Shown: positions 1 through 10,196, counted from the stretch's first letter. The stretch is 37,148 nt of DNA from Cryobacterium sp. (GCA_019638935.1 JAHBSW010000022.1:1-37148); one strand, 5' to 3'. A program made the numbers and translations. The notes: generated by a model not told the origin, from the letters alone.

Positions 1-496
1 GCGGGCAGAACGTGTCGTAACCCTTCGCGCGAGCCCACTGCCCGTCAGCGAACATCACGTCGCGGGCCGACACGTCGTTCGCGATCGTGTAGCCGAAGAC
101 GTAGTCCTCCCAGTCCGCGGCCTTCACCTGCTTCGCGATGCGACCGATGACGACCGCGAGCTCGCCCTCGTGAACGATGCGTCCGTCGACCGGCGGGATC
201 ACGATGGGGTCACCCGGGCCGATGACCGAGGTGTTCGGCTTGAGGAAGATGAGCGGGTTGTCGGGCGAATCCGGGCCGAGCTCGGCACGGTGCGCCGCGT
301 AGTTCATTCCCACGCAGACGACCTTCGACCGCGGGATCGTCGGCGCCAGCAGCCTCGCGTCGTCGAGCGCGATGCGCTCCCCCGTCGTATCGAACCCGCC
401 GAACATGGGGTCGCCCTTCAACACGACGAGTTCACTGTCGTCGACGATGCCGAAGCGGGGGTCTTGCGAATCGGTGCTGAAACGGGCGATCTTCAC
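1..496 (-). CDS. Fumarylacetoacetate hydrolase family protein, C-terminus cut by window edge
   Basis: About 165 N-terminal residues of an FAH-superfamily hydrolase/isomerase (2-hydroxyhepta-2,4-diene-1,7-dioate isomerase or acylpyruvase type). Visible family marks are [31 protein letters not shown], the metal-ligand segment [10 protein letters not shown], and ANDVSARD. The start is the GTG at 494-496 (product begins [11 protein letters not shown]). The gene lies 64 nt after ilvE on the same strand and is probably the last visible member of a leuB-ilvE-FAH operon, an order common in Micrococcales and usually followed by gltX, which would be just outside the window. The substrate cannot be read from sequence. 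The family call is firm. Confidence 0.9.
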   Translation of the reverse strand, partial: MKIARFSTDSQDPRFGIVDDSELVVLKGDPMFGGFDTTGERIALDDARLLAPTIPRSKVVCVGMNYAAHRAELGPDSPDNPLIFLKPNTSVIGPGDPIVIPPVDGRIVHEGELAVVIGRIAKQVKAADWEDYVFGYTIANDVSARDVMFADGQWARAKGYDTFCP

Positions 497-560
497 TCAC
501 CCAACAGTACTGGAGGCCCAGCATCCGGCGCTCCGGCCGCCACCCCAAGAAATGGTGCGG

Positions 561-1658
561 CTAGTTGTCGAGTCGGTGCAACCAGCCGTGGCGGTCCTCG
601 ACGCGCCCGTACTGAATGTCCGTGAGTTCCTCGCGAAGCGACATCGTCACCTCGCCGGCCACGGCATCCGGCGACCCGATCGTGAAATCGGCGGCCTTGA
701 GCTGACCGATCGGGGTCACGACGGCGGCCGTGCCGCAGGCGAACACCTCGGTGATGTCACCGGATGCCGCACCCTCACGCCACTCGTCGATCGTGACGCG
801 ACGCTGCTCGACCCTGTGCCCGCGGTCGCGTGCGAGCTGCAGGATCGAGTCGCGCGTGATGCCCTCGAGAATGCTGTCCGAGTCCGGCGTGACCAGGGTG
901 CCGTCACGATAGACCAGCACGACGTTCATGCCGCCGAGCTCCTCGAGATAGGTATCCTCGCTCAGAAAGAGCACCTGCTGGCATCCGTTCTCGGCCGCCT
1001 CCGCCTGAGGCAGGAGACTCGACGCGTAGTTGCCGCCCGTCTTCGCCGCACCCGTGCCGCCCTTGCCCGCGCGCGCGTAGTTCGTCGACAGCCAGATCGA
1101 GACGGGGGCGACCCCTCCCGAGAAGTACGGGCCGGCCGGTGAGGCGATGAGGTAGAACGCGACCTTGTTGGCGGGCCGCACCCCGAGAAAGGCCTCCTTC
1201 GCGAACATGAACGGCCGCAGGTACAGGCTCGTCTCGGGCTCGCTCGGAACCCATTCGCCGTCGATCGCGATGAGCTGCTCGAGCGCGTCGATGAAGTACT
1301 CGACCGGCAGCTCGGGCAGAGCGAGTCGACGAGCGGAGCGCTGCATGCGCGCGGCGTTCGCTTCGGGACGGAACGTCCAGATCGATCCGTCGGCGTGGCG
1401 GTAGGCCTTCAGGCCTTCGAAGATCTCCTGCCCGTAGTGCAAGACCGCGGCCGATGGGTCGAGGCTGATCGGTCCGTACGGCTGCACGCGCGGACGGTGC
1501 CATCCGCCGCCCACCGACCAGCACACGTCGACCGTGTGGTCCGTGAAGTGCTGACCGAACCCAGGGTTCGCAAGGATCGCGTCACGCTCCTGGGGGCTGC
1601 GCGCCGCAAGATTGCGGGTCACCTGCCAGTCCAGCGCTGGTGTCGTCGCGATGGTCAT
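561..1658 (-). CDS. ilvE: Branched-chain amino acid aminotransferase
   Basis: A PLP-dependent class IV aminotransferase of 365 residues that interconverts the branched-chain 2-oxo acids and Val/Ile/Leu with glutamate as amino donor; cytosolic. The Schiff-base lysine is K206 in GAAKTGGNYASSL. Other family signatures are LHYGQEIFEGLKAYR (about residues 73-87), YLRPFMFA and EELGGMNVV. The frame stays open 55 codons further upstream, but the ATG at 1656-1658 is preceded by ATTGGAGACGGC, a good ribosome binding site, and gives the usual family length. It sits 46 nt downstream of leuB and 64 nt upstream of the FAH gene, probably in one transcript. Confidence 0.96.
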   Translation of the reverse strand: MTIATTPALDWQVTRNLAARSPQERDAILANPGFGQHFTDHTVDVCWSVGGGWHRPRVQPYGPISLDPSAAVLHYGQEIFEGLKAYRHADGSIWTFRPEANAARMQRSARRLALPELPVEYFIDALEQLIAIDGEWVPSEPETSLYLRPFMFAKEAFLGVRPANKVAFYLIASPAGPYFSGGVAPVSIWLSTNYARAGKGGTGAAKTGGNYASSLLPQAEAAENGCQQVLFLSEDTYLEELGGMNVVLVYRDGTLVTPDSDSILEGITRDSILQLARDRGHRVEQRRVTIDEWREGAASGDITEVFACGTAAVVTPIGQLKAADFTIGSPDAVAGEVTMSLREELTDIQYGRVEDRHGWLHRLDN

Positions 1659-1704
1659 GCCGTCTCCAATCGGGGTGCGGGTCGAATACTCGGTGTCTGT
1701 TCGT

Positions 1705-2763
1705 CTATTCTGCATCCACAAGCCGGGCGACGATCGCGTCGCCCACCTGGGAAGTACTGCGGCTCTCGGTGCCGCGCGCCACCAGGTCGGCGGCGACGGC
1801 CTCGCGCACTCGTGCTGCGGCATCCGTGAAACCTTGGGCTTCGAGCAGCAGGCCCGCAGAGAGAATGGCCGCCGTCGGGTCTGCGAGCTGCTTGCCCGCG
1901 ATGTCGGGCGCCGAACCGTGCACGGGCTCGAACATGCTCGGATACTCGCCGCTCGGGTTCAGATTGCCGGATGCCGCGAGTCCGATTCCGCCCGTGATCG
2001 CCGCCGCGAGATCGGTGAGGATGTCACCGAAGAGGTTGTCAGTCACGATGACATCGAAGCGCCCCGGGTTGGCTACCAGATGAATCGTCGCCGCGTCGAC
2101 GTGCTGGTAGTCGACCTCGACGCTGGGGAACTCCGTCGCCACGTCGCCGACGACGCGCTGCCAGAGTCCTCCCGCGTGGGTGAGCACGTTGGTCTTGTGC
2201 ACGAGCGTGAGCTTCTTGCGATCGCGCGTTGCCGTCAGCTCGAACGCGAAGCGCACGACTCGCTCGACGCCGTACGCCGTGTTGACACTGGTCTCGGTCG
2301 CGACCTCATGAACGGTGCCCGTGCGCAGCGAGCCGCCATTGCCCGTGTAGGGACCCTCGGTTCCCTCGCGCACGACAACGAAGTCGACGACGCCCGGGTT
2401 CGCGAGCGGCGAGGCGACGCCGGGCAGCAGGATGCCGGGGCGCAGGTTCACGTGATGGTCGAACGCAAAGCGCAGCCTCAGCAAGAGTCCCCGCTCGACG
2501 ATCCCGCCGGCGAGACGCGGGTCGCGAGGATCGCCACCGACCGCGCCGAGCAGGATGGCGTCGTGCTTGGCGAGCGCCGTGAGATCGTCATCACCGAGGA
2601 TGACACCGGTCTCGATGAAGTGCGTCGCGCCGAACGGGTACTCCGTGCTCCTCACCGTCACACCGGAGCCGACCGCGGCATCGATGACCTTGAGAGCCTC
2701 CGCGATGACTTCGGGGCCGATTCCATCGCCAGCGATCACTGCAAGATCGAGCACCTTGCTCAT
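1705..2763 (-). CDS. leuB: 3-isopropylmalate dehydrogenase
   Basis: A 352-residue NAD-dependent beta-decarboxylating dehydrogenase that converts 3-isopropylmalate to 2-oxo-4-methylpentanoate in leucine synthesis. Visible are the N-terminal [23 protein letters not shown], the substrate-binding VDAATIHLV, the metal-binding [16 protein letters not shown], and the NAD-site GSAPDIAGK. The ATG at 2761-2763 is chosen because GAGGAG lies 5 nt upstream; the GTG two codons earlier overlaps that GAGGAG. It lies 60 nt after the DUF2207 gene on the same strand and 46 nt before ilvE. The leuA, leuC and leuD genes are not in the window. Confidence 0.96.
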   Translation of the reverse strand: MSKVLDLAVIAGDGIGPEVIAEALKVIDAAVGSGVTVRSTEYPFGATHFIETGVILGDDDLTALAKHDAILLGAVGGDPRDPRLAGGIVERGLLLRLRFAFDHHVNLRPGILLPGVASPLANPGVVDFVVVREGTEGPYTGNGGSLRTGTVHEVATETSVNTAYGVERVVRFAFELTATRDRKKLTLVHKTNVLTHAGGLWQRVVGDVATEFPSVEVDYQHVDAATIHLVANPGRFDVIVTDNLFGDILTDLAAAITGGIGLAASGNLNPSGEYPSMFEPVHGSAPDIAGKQLADPTAAILSAGLLLEAQGFTDAAARVREAVAADLVARGTESRSTSQVGDAIVARLVDAE

Positions 2764-2823
2764 GCACACTCCTCGTCACTAAAGCCTGTCTGCCAGCGTA
2801 TCGCGGCGGAACGAGTGTGACGA

Positions 2824-4779
2824 TCAGCGCCCGCCTCCGCCTCCACCGCCACCGCCGCCACCCGAGAAGCCGCCGCCGAACGATCCTCCGCTGAACGATC
2901 CTCCGCTGCTGCCCGACCATGATGACGACGACGTGACGCCCGCCGCACTCGTGCTCACCGAGCTCGTGAGCCCGCCAACCGCATTGAGGAATACGGTGGC
3001 CGAGAACCCGCTCGAGCTCGTGAACCACTCGGGCTGCACCGAGTTCGCCTCGTAGTAGACGGCGAGTTCTTTCGCCCACTCCCGCTCGATCCCCCAGAGC
3101 ACGGCGAAGGGCAGCAGCTTCTCGTAGAGCTTGACGACACCGACGCCGTCGCCGAGGTCGATTCGATCCGCGCCGCTCGCGCTCTGCAGCATCCGCAGCC
3201 GGTCCGCTTCGGCGAGCTGCAGGTACTCACGGATGCCAATGAGATAGTCCCGATACTCGACGCCCTCGTCGCTCATCACCGGCGGCCGATAGGCGAACCC
3301 CGCCGCGAGGACGACGCAGACGATGGCGAAGAGAACCGCGACGATGAGCCAGGGCGAGAAGCCGCCGAACGCCGACAGAGCCACCACCGCGAAAGACCCG
3401 ACGAGGGTGATGACGAACAGGAGTGCGGCGACGAGACATCCGCCCAGCGAGGAGCGCGAGCCGATGAGGCCGCGTGCCCTGATGCTCTCTCGGGCGCTGC
3501 TCGAGACCCGCGACAACTCGGCGGCGAGCGCGTTGGACTCGACGCCCAGATCGACCACCGCCCCGGGTCGAAGGTCAGGGCCGAAGAGAGCGATGAGCAG
3601 CTGACCCTCGATAGGCTCCAGCCCGTCGGGATCGAGCAGTTGAACGGCGTAGTCCGCGCTCATCGAGTTGACCGGGTAGTCGAGGATGCGCAGCTTCTTG
3701 CGCACCGCAAGACTCACGATCTGGGCGGCGATGCCTCGCTGCCCCTTCCCGAGAAGGCTCGCAGCCTCGAGCACGGTGAGATTCTTGGGTGCCGTGTACT
3801 GGGCGACGATGTAACCGCGCCCCCGGGGCTCCTTGGGTCCGGAGAATCGCCGAACCCCGACCCAGACGGCTCCGACCGCGGCGAGTGCGGCGGTGGTTCC
3901 TGCAACGAGTGCTGGCCACACCGAACCTCCGTCCTCGAGCGACACGGGCGGCTCGTACGGCCAGCCCGATCCCGGGGGATTCGGCGCTGCCGTGGGCGGC
4001 ACCTGCACGAACGTGCCGGGCGCGAAACCGATGGCGACGGTGAGGTTCTCGCCGGGGCCGAGCGCTCGGGCGTGCGCAAGGAACATCGGCCCGGTCTCCT
4101 CGTCGACACGCTCGAGACTGCAGTCGCCCGACTCACCGGCCGCCCCCACGTAGCAGGCGGCCTGCCCGCTCAGCAGCTCGGCGAGCTCTTCGGCGACGTG
4201 CACGCGAACGCCGATCGCGCCGAACGGCTGTGCCCACCCGGTGCCGTTGGTGTCCCAGTAGAACTCGTCGGAGCTCGTGTCACTGAACGCACGCACCACG
4301 TTGCGCTGCTCGTAGCTGATGACGTAGGTCGTGCGGCCATGCACATAGTCGTCGGTGCCCAGCGCGAGCTCGGTGAAGCCCGCACGAGTGACCTGCTCGA
4401 ACGGCACCGGCGCGCCGCTGGCGTCGGTGACGCCCTCGATGCGGGTCTCCAGCGGCACCCCGTCGTAGTCGTTCGGGATCGCCCGAATGATGCCCCGGTT
4501 CTGATCGAAGTCGGGGAAGACCGCCACGAGCGTCTCCACCGTCCTCAGCGTCGCATGGCCGCTCGCATCGATGCCGAGGTAGTAGTCGGCGTCGAACGAT
4601 TCGAAGATGAAGTCTTCGACACCGGCAGCACCGACACCGGCAGCGGATGCGGCCGTCGGCATCGCGAGCGGGGCACCGAGACCCACCCCCGCTGCAATCG
4701 CGAAGGCCGCCGCCGCGCGCAGAGCCCGACGCAGGCCCACCACACCTTCACCCCGTACTGCCCGCTGCGCATCCCTCAC
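2824..4779 (-). CDS. DUF2207 domain-containing membrane protein with Gly-rich tail
   Basis: A 651-residue predicted surface/membrane protein. It has an N-terminal signal peptide (hydrophobic stretch about 17-47), a long extracytoplasmic DUF2207-type region (about 50-285), a first membrane segment near 288-309, a cytoplasmic stretch, a paired membrane hairpin near 446-496, a further cytoplasmic domain, and a Ser/Gly tail ending in a run of eleven glycines and an arginine. The architecture is that of the widespread actinobacterial DUF2207 family, whose function is unknown. A GTG start at 4777-4779 is favoured by TAGGCT 7 nt upstream (possible leaderless start). An internal GTG pair near 4738-4743, preceded by GGGGTGAAGG, is an alternative. 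Confidence 0.85.
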   Translation of the reverse strand: MRDAQRAVRGEGVVGLRRALRAAAAFAIAAGVGLGAPLAMPTAASAAGVGAAGVEDFIFESFDADYYLGIDASGHATLRTVETLVAVFPDFDQNRGIIRAIPNDYDGVPLETRIEGVTDASGAPVPFEQVTRAGFTELALGTDDYVHGRTTYVISYEQRNVVRAFSDTSSDEFYWDTNGTGWAQPFGAIGVRVHVAEELAELLSGQAACYVGAAGESGDCSLERVDEETGPMFLAHARALGPGENLTVAIGFAPGTFVQVPPTAAPNPPGSGWPYEPPVSLEDGGSVWPALVAGTTAALAAVGAVWVGVRRFSGPKEPRGRGYIVAQYTAPKNLTVLEAASLLGKGQRGIAAQIVSLAVRKKLRILDYPVNSMSADYAVQLLDPDGLEPIEGQLLIALFGPDLRPGAVVDLGVESNALAAELSRVSSSARESIRARGLIGSRSSLGGCLVAALLFVITLVGSFAVVALSAFGGFSPWLIVAVLFAIVCVVLAAGFAYRPPVMSDEGVEYRDYLIGIREYLQLAEADRLRMLQSASGADRIDLGDGVGVVKLYEKLLPFAVLWGIEREWAKELAVYYEANSVQPEWFTSSSGFSATVFLNAVGGLTSSVSTSAAGVTSSSSWSGSSGGSFSGGSFGGGFSGGGGGGGGGGGR

Positions 4780-4786
4780 GCGAGAG

Positions 4787-4792
4787 AGCCTA
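4787..4792 (-). promoter_or_regulatory. Putative -10 element of the DUF2207 gene (leaderless)
   Basis: TAGGCT on the minus strand ends 7 nt before the GTG at 4779. No Shine-Dalgarno sequence is visible before that GTG. A start site 7-8 nt after the hexamer would coincide with the start codon. No clear -35 is seen. Confidence 0.4.
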
Positions 4793-4916
4793 TCGGCGTT
4801 CGCTTGCGCGGCGATCGACCGTTTCGTCGCGCACCCAGGTCGCGATCAGTCAACGCACAGGGACCACACATGCTCGACCGCGAAGGTAAAGGTCATTCAG
4901 CACAGAGAGGAACAGC

Positions 4917-5177
4917 ATGGGCATCGGAACCGGAATCGTTTTGTTCGTACTCGGCGCAATCGTGACCTTCGCGTTGAACCTTCAGGTCGAATGGGCAGAT
5001 CTCGATATGATCGGCTACCTGCTGATGGGTGCTGGGGTCGTCGTGTTCATCATCTCGCTCATCCTCACCATGCGACGCCGCTCCAGCATCGAAACCGTGC
5101 GCCACGTTGACTCCTCAGGAGCGCAGCAGGTCACTCAGCGTGAATCGCGAGTGGATGACGGCGACCCGCTCGTCTGA
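4917..5177 (+). CDS. DUF6458 family small membrane protein
   Basis: An 86-residue protein starting MGIGTGIVLFVLGAIVTFAL, with two membrane segments (about 5-22 and 33-52) and a charged cytoplasmic tail beginning MRRRSS. The pattern matches the small actinobacterial DUF6458 family of unknown function. The ATG follows GAGAGGAACAGC, a good ribosome binding site. It is divergent from the DUF2207 gene (137 nt between starts) and convergent with serA (64 nt between stops). Confidence 0.85.
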   Translation: MGIGTGIVLFVLGAIVTFALNLQVEWADLDMIGYLLMGAGVVVFIISLILTMRRRSSIETVRHVDSSGAQQVTQRESRVDDGDPLV

Positions 5178-5241
5178 GCGAAGCATCCCCACAATTCCAT
5201 AGCTCTTTCATAGGCCGTGTGGTGCGGGAGATCGGCGCCGA

Positions 5242-6831
5242 CTACTCCGTGATGACGATTTGGCGGAGGAAGTCGGCGTCGATTTCGTGTCGCACCTTCT
5301 CGAGCAGATCATCGGCGACGGGCGAATCGACGACGAGAACGCTGAGCGCCTGACCGCCGGCCTCGCGACGCCCCACCTGCATGCCCGCGATGTTGATGCC
5401 CGCGTCGCCGAACTCACGGCCGAAGATCGCGATGACCCCGGGACGGTCGGTGTAGACCATGACGACGAGGTAGTCGGCCACCGTCACCTCGACGTCGTAG
5501 CCGTTGATCTGCACGATCTTCTGGGTCTGCTTCGTGCCGACGAGGGTGCCCGATACCGAGACCTCGGTGCCGTCGGCGAGGCCACCACGGATGGTGATGA
5601 GGTTGCGGTACTCGTCGCTCACCGGATCGGTGAGCAGCCGCACCGGGATGCCGCGCTGCTCGGCGAGGAGCGGGGCGTTGACGTACGACACCGCCTCGCT
5701 CACGATGTTCGTGAAATAGCCCTTGAGTGCTGCGAGCTTCAGCACGTTGACATCGAACTCGACGATCTCGCCCCGCACCTCGACATCGATGTTCGTGACC
5801 GGGCTGGCGGCGAGACCGCTGAAGATCTGACCGAGCTTCTCCATGAGCGGAATGCCGGGACGCACCGTCGGGTCGATGACTCCCCCGGCGACGTTGACCG
5901 CATCCGGAACCAGCTCCCCGCCCAGCGCGAGTCGCACCGACTTGGCGACGGAGACCCCGGCCTTCTCCTGCGCCTCATCGGTCGATGCGCCCAGGTGGGG
6001 GGTGACGACGATGTTGTCCAGCTCGAGCAGCGGTGAGCCCTTCGGCGGCTCGTTGACGAAGACGTCGAGACCGGCACCCGCGATCCGGTTCGTGCGAAGG
6101 GCGTCGGCGAGGGCATCCTCGTCGATGATGCCGCCCCGGCTCGCGTTGACGATGCGCAAAGACGGCTTGGCAAGGGCGAACTGTTCCGCGCCGATGAGCC
6201 CCGTCGTCTCGGGGGTGCGCGGGATGTGCACGGTGATGAAGTCCGAGGTCGCCATGAGCTCGTCAAGGCTCAGCAGCTGCACGCCGAGCTGCTGAGCGCG
6301 CGTCGGAGTGACGTAGGGGTCGTAGGCGACGAGCTCGGTGCCGAAGGCCGCGAGTCGCTGAGCGACGAGCGTGCCGATGCGGCCGAGGCCGACGATGCCG
6401 ACGGTCTTCTCGAAGAGCTCGGTGCCGGTGAACTGCGAGCGCTTCCACTCCCCCGCCTTCAGCGAGTGATTGGCGTCGGGAATGAAGCGCGCGAGGCTCA
6501 GCAGGTGGCCGATCGCGAGCTCGGCAGCGGAGACGATGTTCGAGGTCGGGGCGTTGACGACCATGACGCCCGCCTCGGTCGCCGCCTTGACGTCGACGTT
6601 GTCGAGGCCCACGCCGGCACGGGCGATGACGGTGAGGTTCCGGCCGACACCGACCGCCTCGGCGTCGACCTGCGTCGCCGAGCGCACCAGCAGCGCCTTC
6701 GCCTCGGGCAGCGCCGCGAGCAGAGCCGCCCGATCGGTGCCGTCGACGTTGCGCACATCGAAGTCGGGCCCGAGGGCGTCGACGGTCGCCGGAGAGAGTT
6801 CTTCTGCGATCAGCACGATCGGTTTCGCCAC
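5242..6831 (-). CDS. serA: D-3-phosphoglycerate dehydrogenase
   Basis: First enzyme of the phosphorylated serine pathway, oxidising 3-phosphoglycerate with NAD+. It has 529 residues, the length of the long actinobacterial type-1 enzyme. Order: substrate/catalytic domain, Rossmann domain with GLGRIG at 148-153 and the NAD-ribose aspartate D171, catalytic residues R232 (NASRGGIIDE), E261 and H279 (TPHLGAST), then an intervening domain and a C-terminal ACT domain from about 455. The start is the GTG at 6829-6831 with AAGGA 8 nt upstream; the frame is open further upstream but that part is low-complexity and not conserved. ACT-mediated serine feedback is known for the family. Confidence 0.96.
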   Translation of the reverse strand: MAKPIVLIAEELSPATVDALGPDFDVRNVDGTDRAALLAALPEAKALLVRSATQVDAEAVGVGRNLTVIARAGVGLDNVDVKAATEAGVMVVNAPTSNIVSAAELAIGHLLSLARFIPDANHSLKAGEWKRSQFTGTELFEKTVGIVGLGRIGTLVAQRLAAFGTELVAYDPYVTPTRAQQLGVQLLSLDELMATSDFITVHIPRTPETTGLIGAEQFALAKPSLRIVNASRGGIIDEDALADALRTNRIAGAGLDVFVNEPPKGSPLLELDNIVVTPHLGASTDEAQEKAGVSVAKSVRLALGGELVPDAVNVAGGVIDPTVRPGIPLMEKLGQIFSGLAASPVTNIDVEVRGEIVEFDVNVLKLAALKGYFTNIVSEAVSYVNAPLLAEQRGIPVRLLTDPVSDEYRNLITIRGGLADGTEVSVSGTLVGTKQTQKIVQINGYDVEVTVADYLVVMVYTDRPGVIAIFGREFGDAGINIAGMQVGRREAGGQALSVLVVDSPVADDLLEKVRHEIDADFLRQIVITE

Positions 6832-6985
6832 GAATCGAATCCTTGAACCTAGTGAGAGTTGGGAGTTCGCCGCGGCGCACACGGGCACGGCACTTGCAAC
6901 ATTACTGCAGCCGCTCGCAGCGTTACGCGCGCCCCTCGGCACTGAGCGAGGGCCACTTCTGGCGCTCGCCGCCGGTGTCAGCGAA

Positions 6986-7004
6986 GACGGTCGTCTCGAC
7001 CGTC
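6986..7004 (-). terminator. Putative terminator hairpin after the small membrane-protein pair
   Basis: A perfect 8-bp stem with a 3-nt loop (GACGGTCG, TCT, CGACCGTC) lies 26 nt beyond the stop codon at 7031 on the minus strand and upstream of serA. There is no T-run, as is common for actinobacterial terminators. It could separate the membrane-protein pair from serA. Confidence 0.5.
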
Positions 7005-7030
7005 GCGAAACCGGGCGGATGGAGACTCCA

Positions 7031-7444
7031 TCAAGTGACGAGCAGCCCTGCAACCATGTACATGTCGAGCGTGAGCACGGCGACGAGACCGAGTCCCGTG
7101 GCGAAGACGAGCGCCGTGACAAGCGCAGAACGCCGCCACGAGATCACGAGCGCGGCCCCGAACACCAGTGGCGGCAGCGCCAGGTTCACGATGATGGGCA
7201 CCCAGGGAACCGCGATCGGCGGCAGCTCGGCTTCCGCCCGCAGCGCGTTGAGCGCCTCGAGGTCGGCGGGAACGCCGAACGCATCCGTGACGGCCTGGAA
7301 CAGATCCTGCGCGTAGAGCACGGCGAAGAGCGCGACAACGGTCCAGAAGATCCAGTTGCGGCGGTCGCGGGATGCCGCGCTCACCGCACCCGTCGCGGCT
7401 CCCGATGCCGGAGCGGGGCTGGAGGCATCCGTCTGCCTGCTCAC
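7031..7444 (-). CDS. Hypothetical membrane protein (three predicted TM segments)
   Basis: A 137-residue protein not recognised beyond its topology. A Ser/Ala-rich N-terminus is followed by hydrophobic segments near 31-48 (WIFWTVVALFAVLYAQ), 80-98 and 105-133. A GTG start at 7442-7444 is chosen because GGGAGG lies 6 nt upstream. The start overlaps the stop of the upstream gene as GTGA (4 nt), implying translational coupling and perhaps joint function with that small membrane protein. No domain or catalytic motif is seen. Confidence 0.8.
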   Translation of the reverse strand: MSRQTDASSPAPASGAATGAVSAASRDRRNWIFWTVVALFAVLYAQDLFQAVTDAFGVPADLEALNALRAEAELPPIAVPWVPIIVNLALPPLVFGAALVISWRRSALVTALVFATGLGLVAVLTLDMYMVAGLLVT

Positions 7445-7845
7445 GTCAGCCCTCCCAACACGAACGGCCACGGAACCAGCACCAGGGCGCCGATCGCGAG
7501 CCCGGCTGCCCGGGTGGCCGGACGCCTTGCCAGCACGAACACCGCGATCGCCCACAGCGCGGGGGCGGCGATGGCGCAGAACAGGCCGAACTCATGCATG
7601 AGTTGCGCGAACACGCTCACGCTCGGGGTCGTGTCGCCGAGCGCCGCAAGCACCCAGCCGACGGTGTAGAGCACGTAGACGCCCGCGAGCGCCCCATAGA
7701 AAATGAGCAGCGCCGAACTCATAGCCGTGCGGGCAACTGGGTCGGTCGCCGCCGAAGGCTTCGCCGGCTTCGCGACCTTCGACGACACGAAAGTCGGGTC
7801 GCGCTCGTCGCCCCAGGAGAGAGCCTCCTCGTGCTCGTCGCTCAT
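7441..7845 (-). CDS. Hypothetical membrane protein
   Basis: A 134-residue protein starting MSDEHEEALSWGDERDP, with a soluble acidic N-terminus of about 40 residues and three hydrophobic segments (near 42-69, 84-105 and 113-132). The family is not recognised. The ATG at 7843-7845 was chosen because the open frame upstream runs antisense through the neighbouring gene. No strong ribosome binding site precedes it. It is the first gene of a coupled pair with the gene at 7031-7444 and is divergent from the NmrA-like gene at 7981. Confidence 0.78.
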   Translation of the reverse strand: MSDEHEEALSWGDERDPTFVSSKVAKPAKPSAATDPVARTAMSSALLIFYGALAGVYVLYTVGWVLAALGDTTPSVSVFAQLMHEFGLFCAIAAPALWAIAVFVLARRPATRAAGLAIGALVLVPWPFVLGGLT

Positions 7846-7889
7846 GCCTGCGACTCTATCGCGTGCCGAGAGGGAGCGCGCAGTCCGCT

Positions 7890-7930
7890 GCGTGGTGAGT
7901 GCGGCGTGGTGAGTGCTACGTGGTGGGCAC
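7890..7930. repeat. Three-unit imperfect tandem repeat, 14-bp period
   Basis: GCGTGGTGAGTGC occurs at 7890-7902 and 7904-7916, and a variant ACGTGGTGGGCAC at 7918-7930. It lies in the 135-bp divergent region between the small membrane-protein pair and the NmrA-like gene. A period of 14 bp is unusual for a protein-binding array. Confidence 0.75.
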
Positions 7931-7980
7931 TGAGCGGTGAAGAATGGAGGTATCACCGAGAACGACACTAAGGAGCACTC

Positions 7981-8745
7981 GTGAAGATCGTCGTCGCAGG
8001 AGGAACGGGACTCGTCGGCTCGCAGGTCGCTGCTCGGCTGAGGGATGCGGGGCACGACGTAGCATCGATCTCTCGCCGAGAGGGCGTGAATCTTCTGACC
8101 GGTGACGGCCTCGACGCCGCTCTCGCTGGTGCCGATGCCGTCATCGACTGCAGCAACGTCGACACCCTGTCGAGATCCAAGGCCGTGGAGTTCTTCAGCA
8201 CCGTCGCCCGCAACGTCGGAGCCGCGGCGAGCACAGCCAGTGTCTCGCGCATCGTCGTGCTCTCCATCGTCGGGATCGATCGCATCCCCTTCGGCTATTA
8301 CGAAGGCAAGCTCGCGCAGGAGCAGGAGTATCGCGCGAGCGGGGTTCCCCTGACGATTCTGCGCGCGACGCAGTTCTTCGAGTTCGCCGAAACGAACCTC
8401 GCACGGGTGCCCGGCCCGTTCGCGCTCATCCCACGGATGCTCACGCAGGCGGTCGCCTCGAGCGAAGTCGCCGGCGTGCTCATCGATCTCGCGACCACAC
8501 CGGCACCCAAGCCCCGGGGCGAAGCCATCGTCGAACTCGCCGGCCCCGAGCAGCACCAACTCGTCGATCTTGCACGCCGTGTGGCGAGGGCCCGACGGAT
8601 GCGCAAGCTCGTCATCCCCGTCACCCTTCCGGGCGCGGCGAGCCGCCCCATGGCGACGGGCGCGCTGCGGCCCGAGGGCGACGACTACCTCAAGGGCACC
8701 ATCACCTTCACCGAGTGGCTCTCGAACACTCTCCAAACCCCCTGA
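7981..8745 (+). CDS. NAD(P)-binding SDR/NmrA-like protein
   Basis: A 254-residue atypical short-chain dehydrogenase. The N-terminal glycine motif is VVAGGTGLVGSQVAARL (residues 4-20). The AVIDCSN segment and the phrase VVLSIVGIDRIPFGYYEGK, followed by VPLTILRATQFFEF, are typical of NmrA/isoflavone-reductase-like proteins that bind NAD(P) and often lack the classic YxxxK use. The substrate is unknown. The start is GTG with AAGGAG 6 nt upstream. It is a single gene, convergent with ilvC across a region of hairpins. Confidence 0.85.
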   Translation: MKIVVAGGTGLVGSQVAARLRDAGHDVASISRREGVNLLTGDGLDAALAGADAVIDCSNVDTLSRSKAVEFFSTVARNVGAAASTASVSRIVVLSIVGIDRIPFGYYEGKLAQEQEYRASGVPLTILRATQFFEFAETNLARVPGPFALIPRMLTQAVASSEVAGVLIDLATTPAPKPRGEAIVELAGPEQHQLVDLARRVARARRMRKLVIPVTLPGAASRPMATGALRPEGDDYLKGTITFTEWLSNTLQTP

Positions 8746-8758
8746 CCCCGCCGGCCCC

Positions 8759-8841
8759 TGCGAAATGCAGGAGATTCGCGACATTGCACCCGATCTCGCC
8801 GGAGAAACGGTCTCCTGACCCAGAATCTCCTGCATTTCGCA
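8759..8841. repeat. Compound inverted repeat, perfect 19-bp arms with inner hairpin
   Basis: The left arm at 8759-8777 is TGCGAAATGCAGGAGATTC and the right arm at 8823-8841 is its exact reverse complement. The 45-nt interior holds a second small hairpin, GGAGA (8801-8805), AACGG, TCTCC (8811-8815). It starts 13 nt after the NmrA-like gene. It may act as a bidirectional terminator or be a REP/MITE-like intergenic element; sequence alone does not decide. Confidence 0.85.
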
Positions 8842-8899
8842 CACGAAACGCCCCGGTCGCCGTGGGCGGTGCGGGGAGTGTCGGGTGGTCAGGAGCGGT

Positions 8900-8974
8900 C
8901 AGCGCGCAGCGCTGCCGTCACCGGCGCCTGCCGGGGGCAGGCGCCGCAACGAACACTGCGTCGTCGTAGACGAC
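8900..8974 (-). terminator. Hairpin cluster downstream of ilvC
   Basis: Three hairpins follow the ilvC stop at 8985. They are GTCGTC-GTA-GACGAC at 8960-8974; GGCGCCTGCC-GGG-GGCAGGCGCC at 8923-8945 (10-bp stem, very GC-rich); and CAGCGC-GCA-GCGCTG at 8900-8914. None has a T-run. The 10-bp stem is the best terminator candidate for the ilv operon. Confidence 0.6.
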
Positions 8975-8984
8975 TGCACGGATG

Positions 8985-10187
<1,203 letters not shown>

Positions 10188-10196
10188 CGGGTGGAT

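Noticed and set aside
2824-2960. Short tandem repeat at the end of the DUF2207 gene
   Set aside because: It encodes the protein's Ser/Gly-rich tail; the periodicity follows from glycine codons and is usual for the family.
5231-5240. Palindrome TCGGCGCCGA between DUF6458 and serA as a terminator
   Set aside because: It has no loop and is only 10 bp long, common by chance at this GC content.
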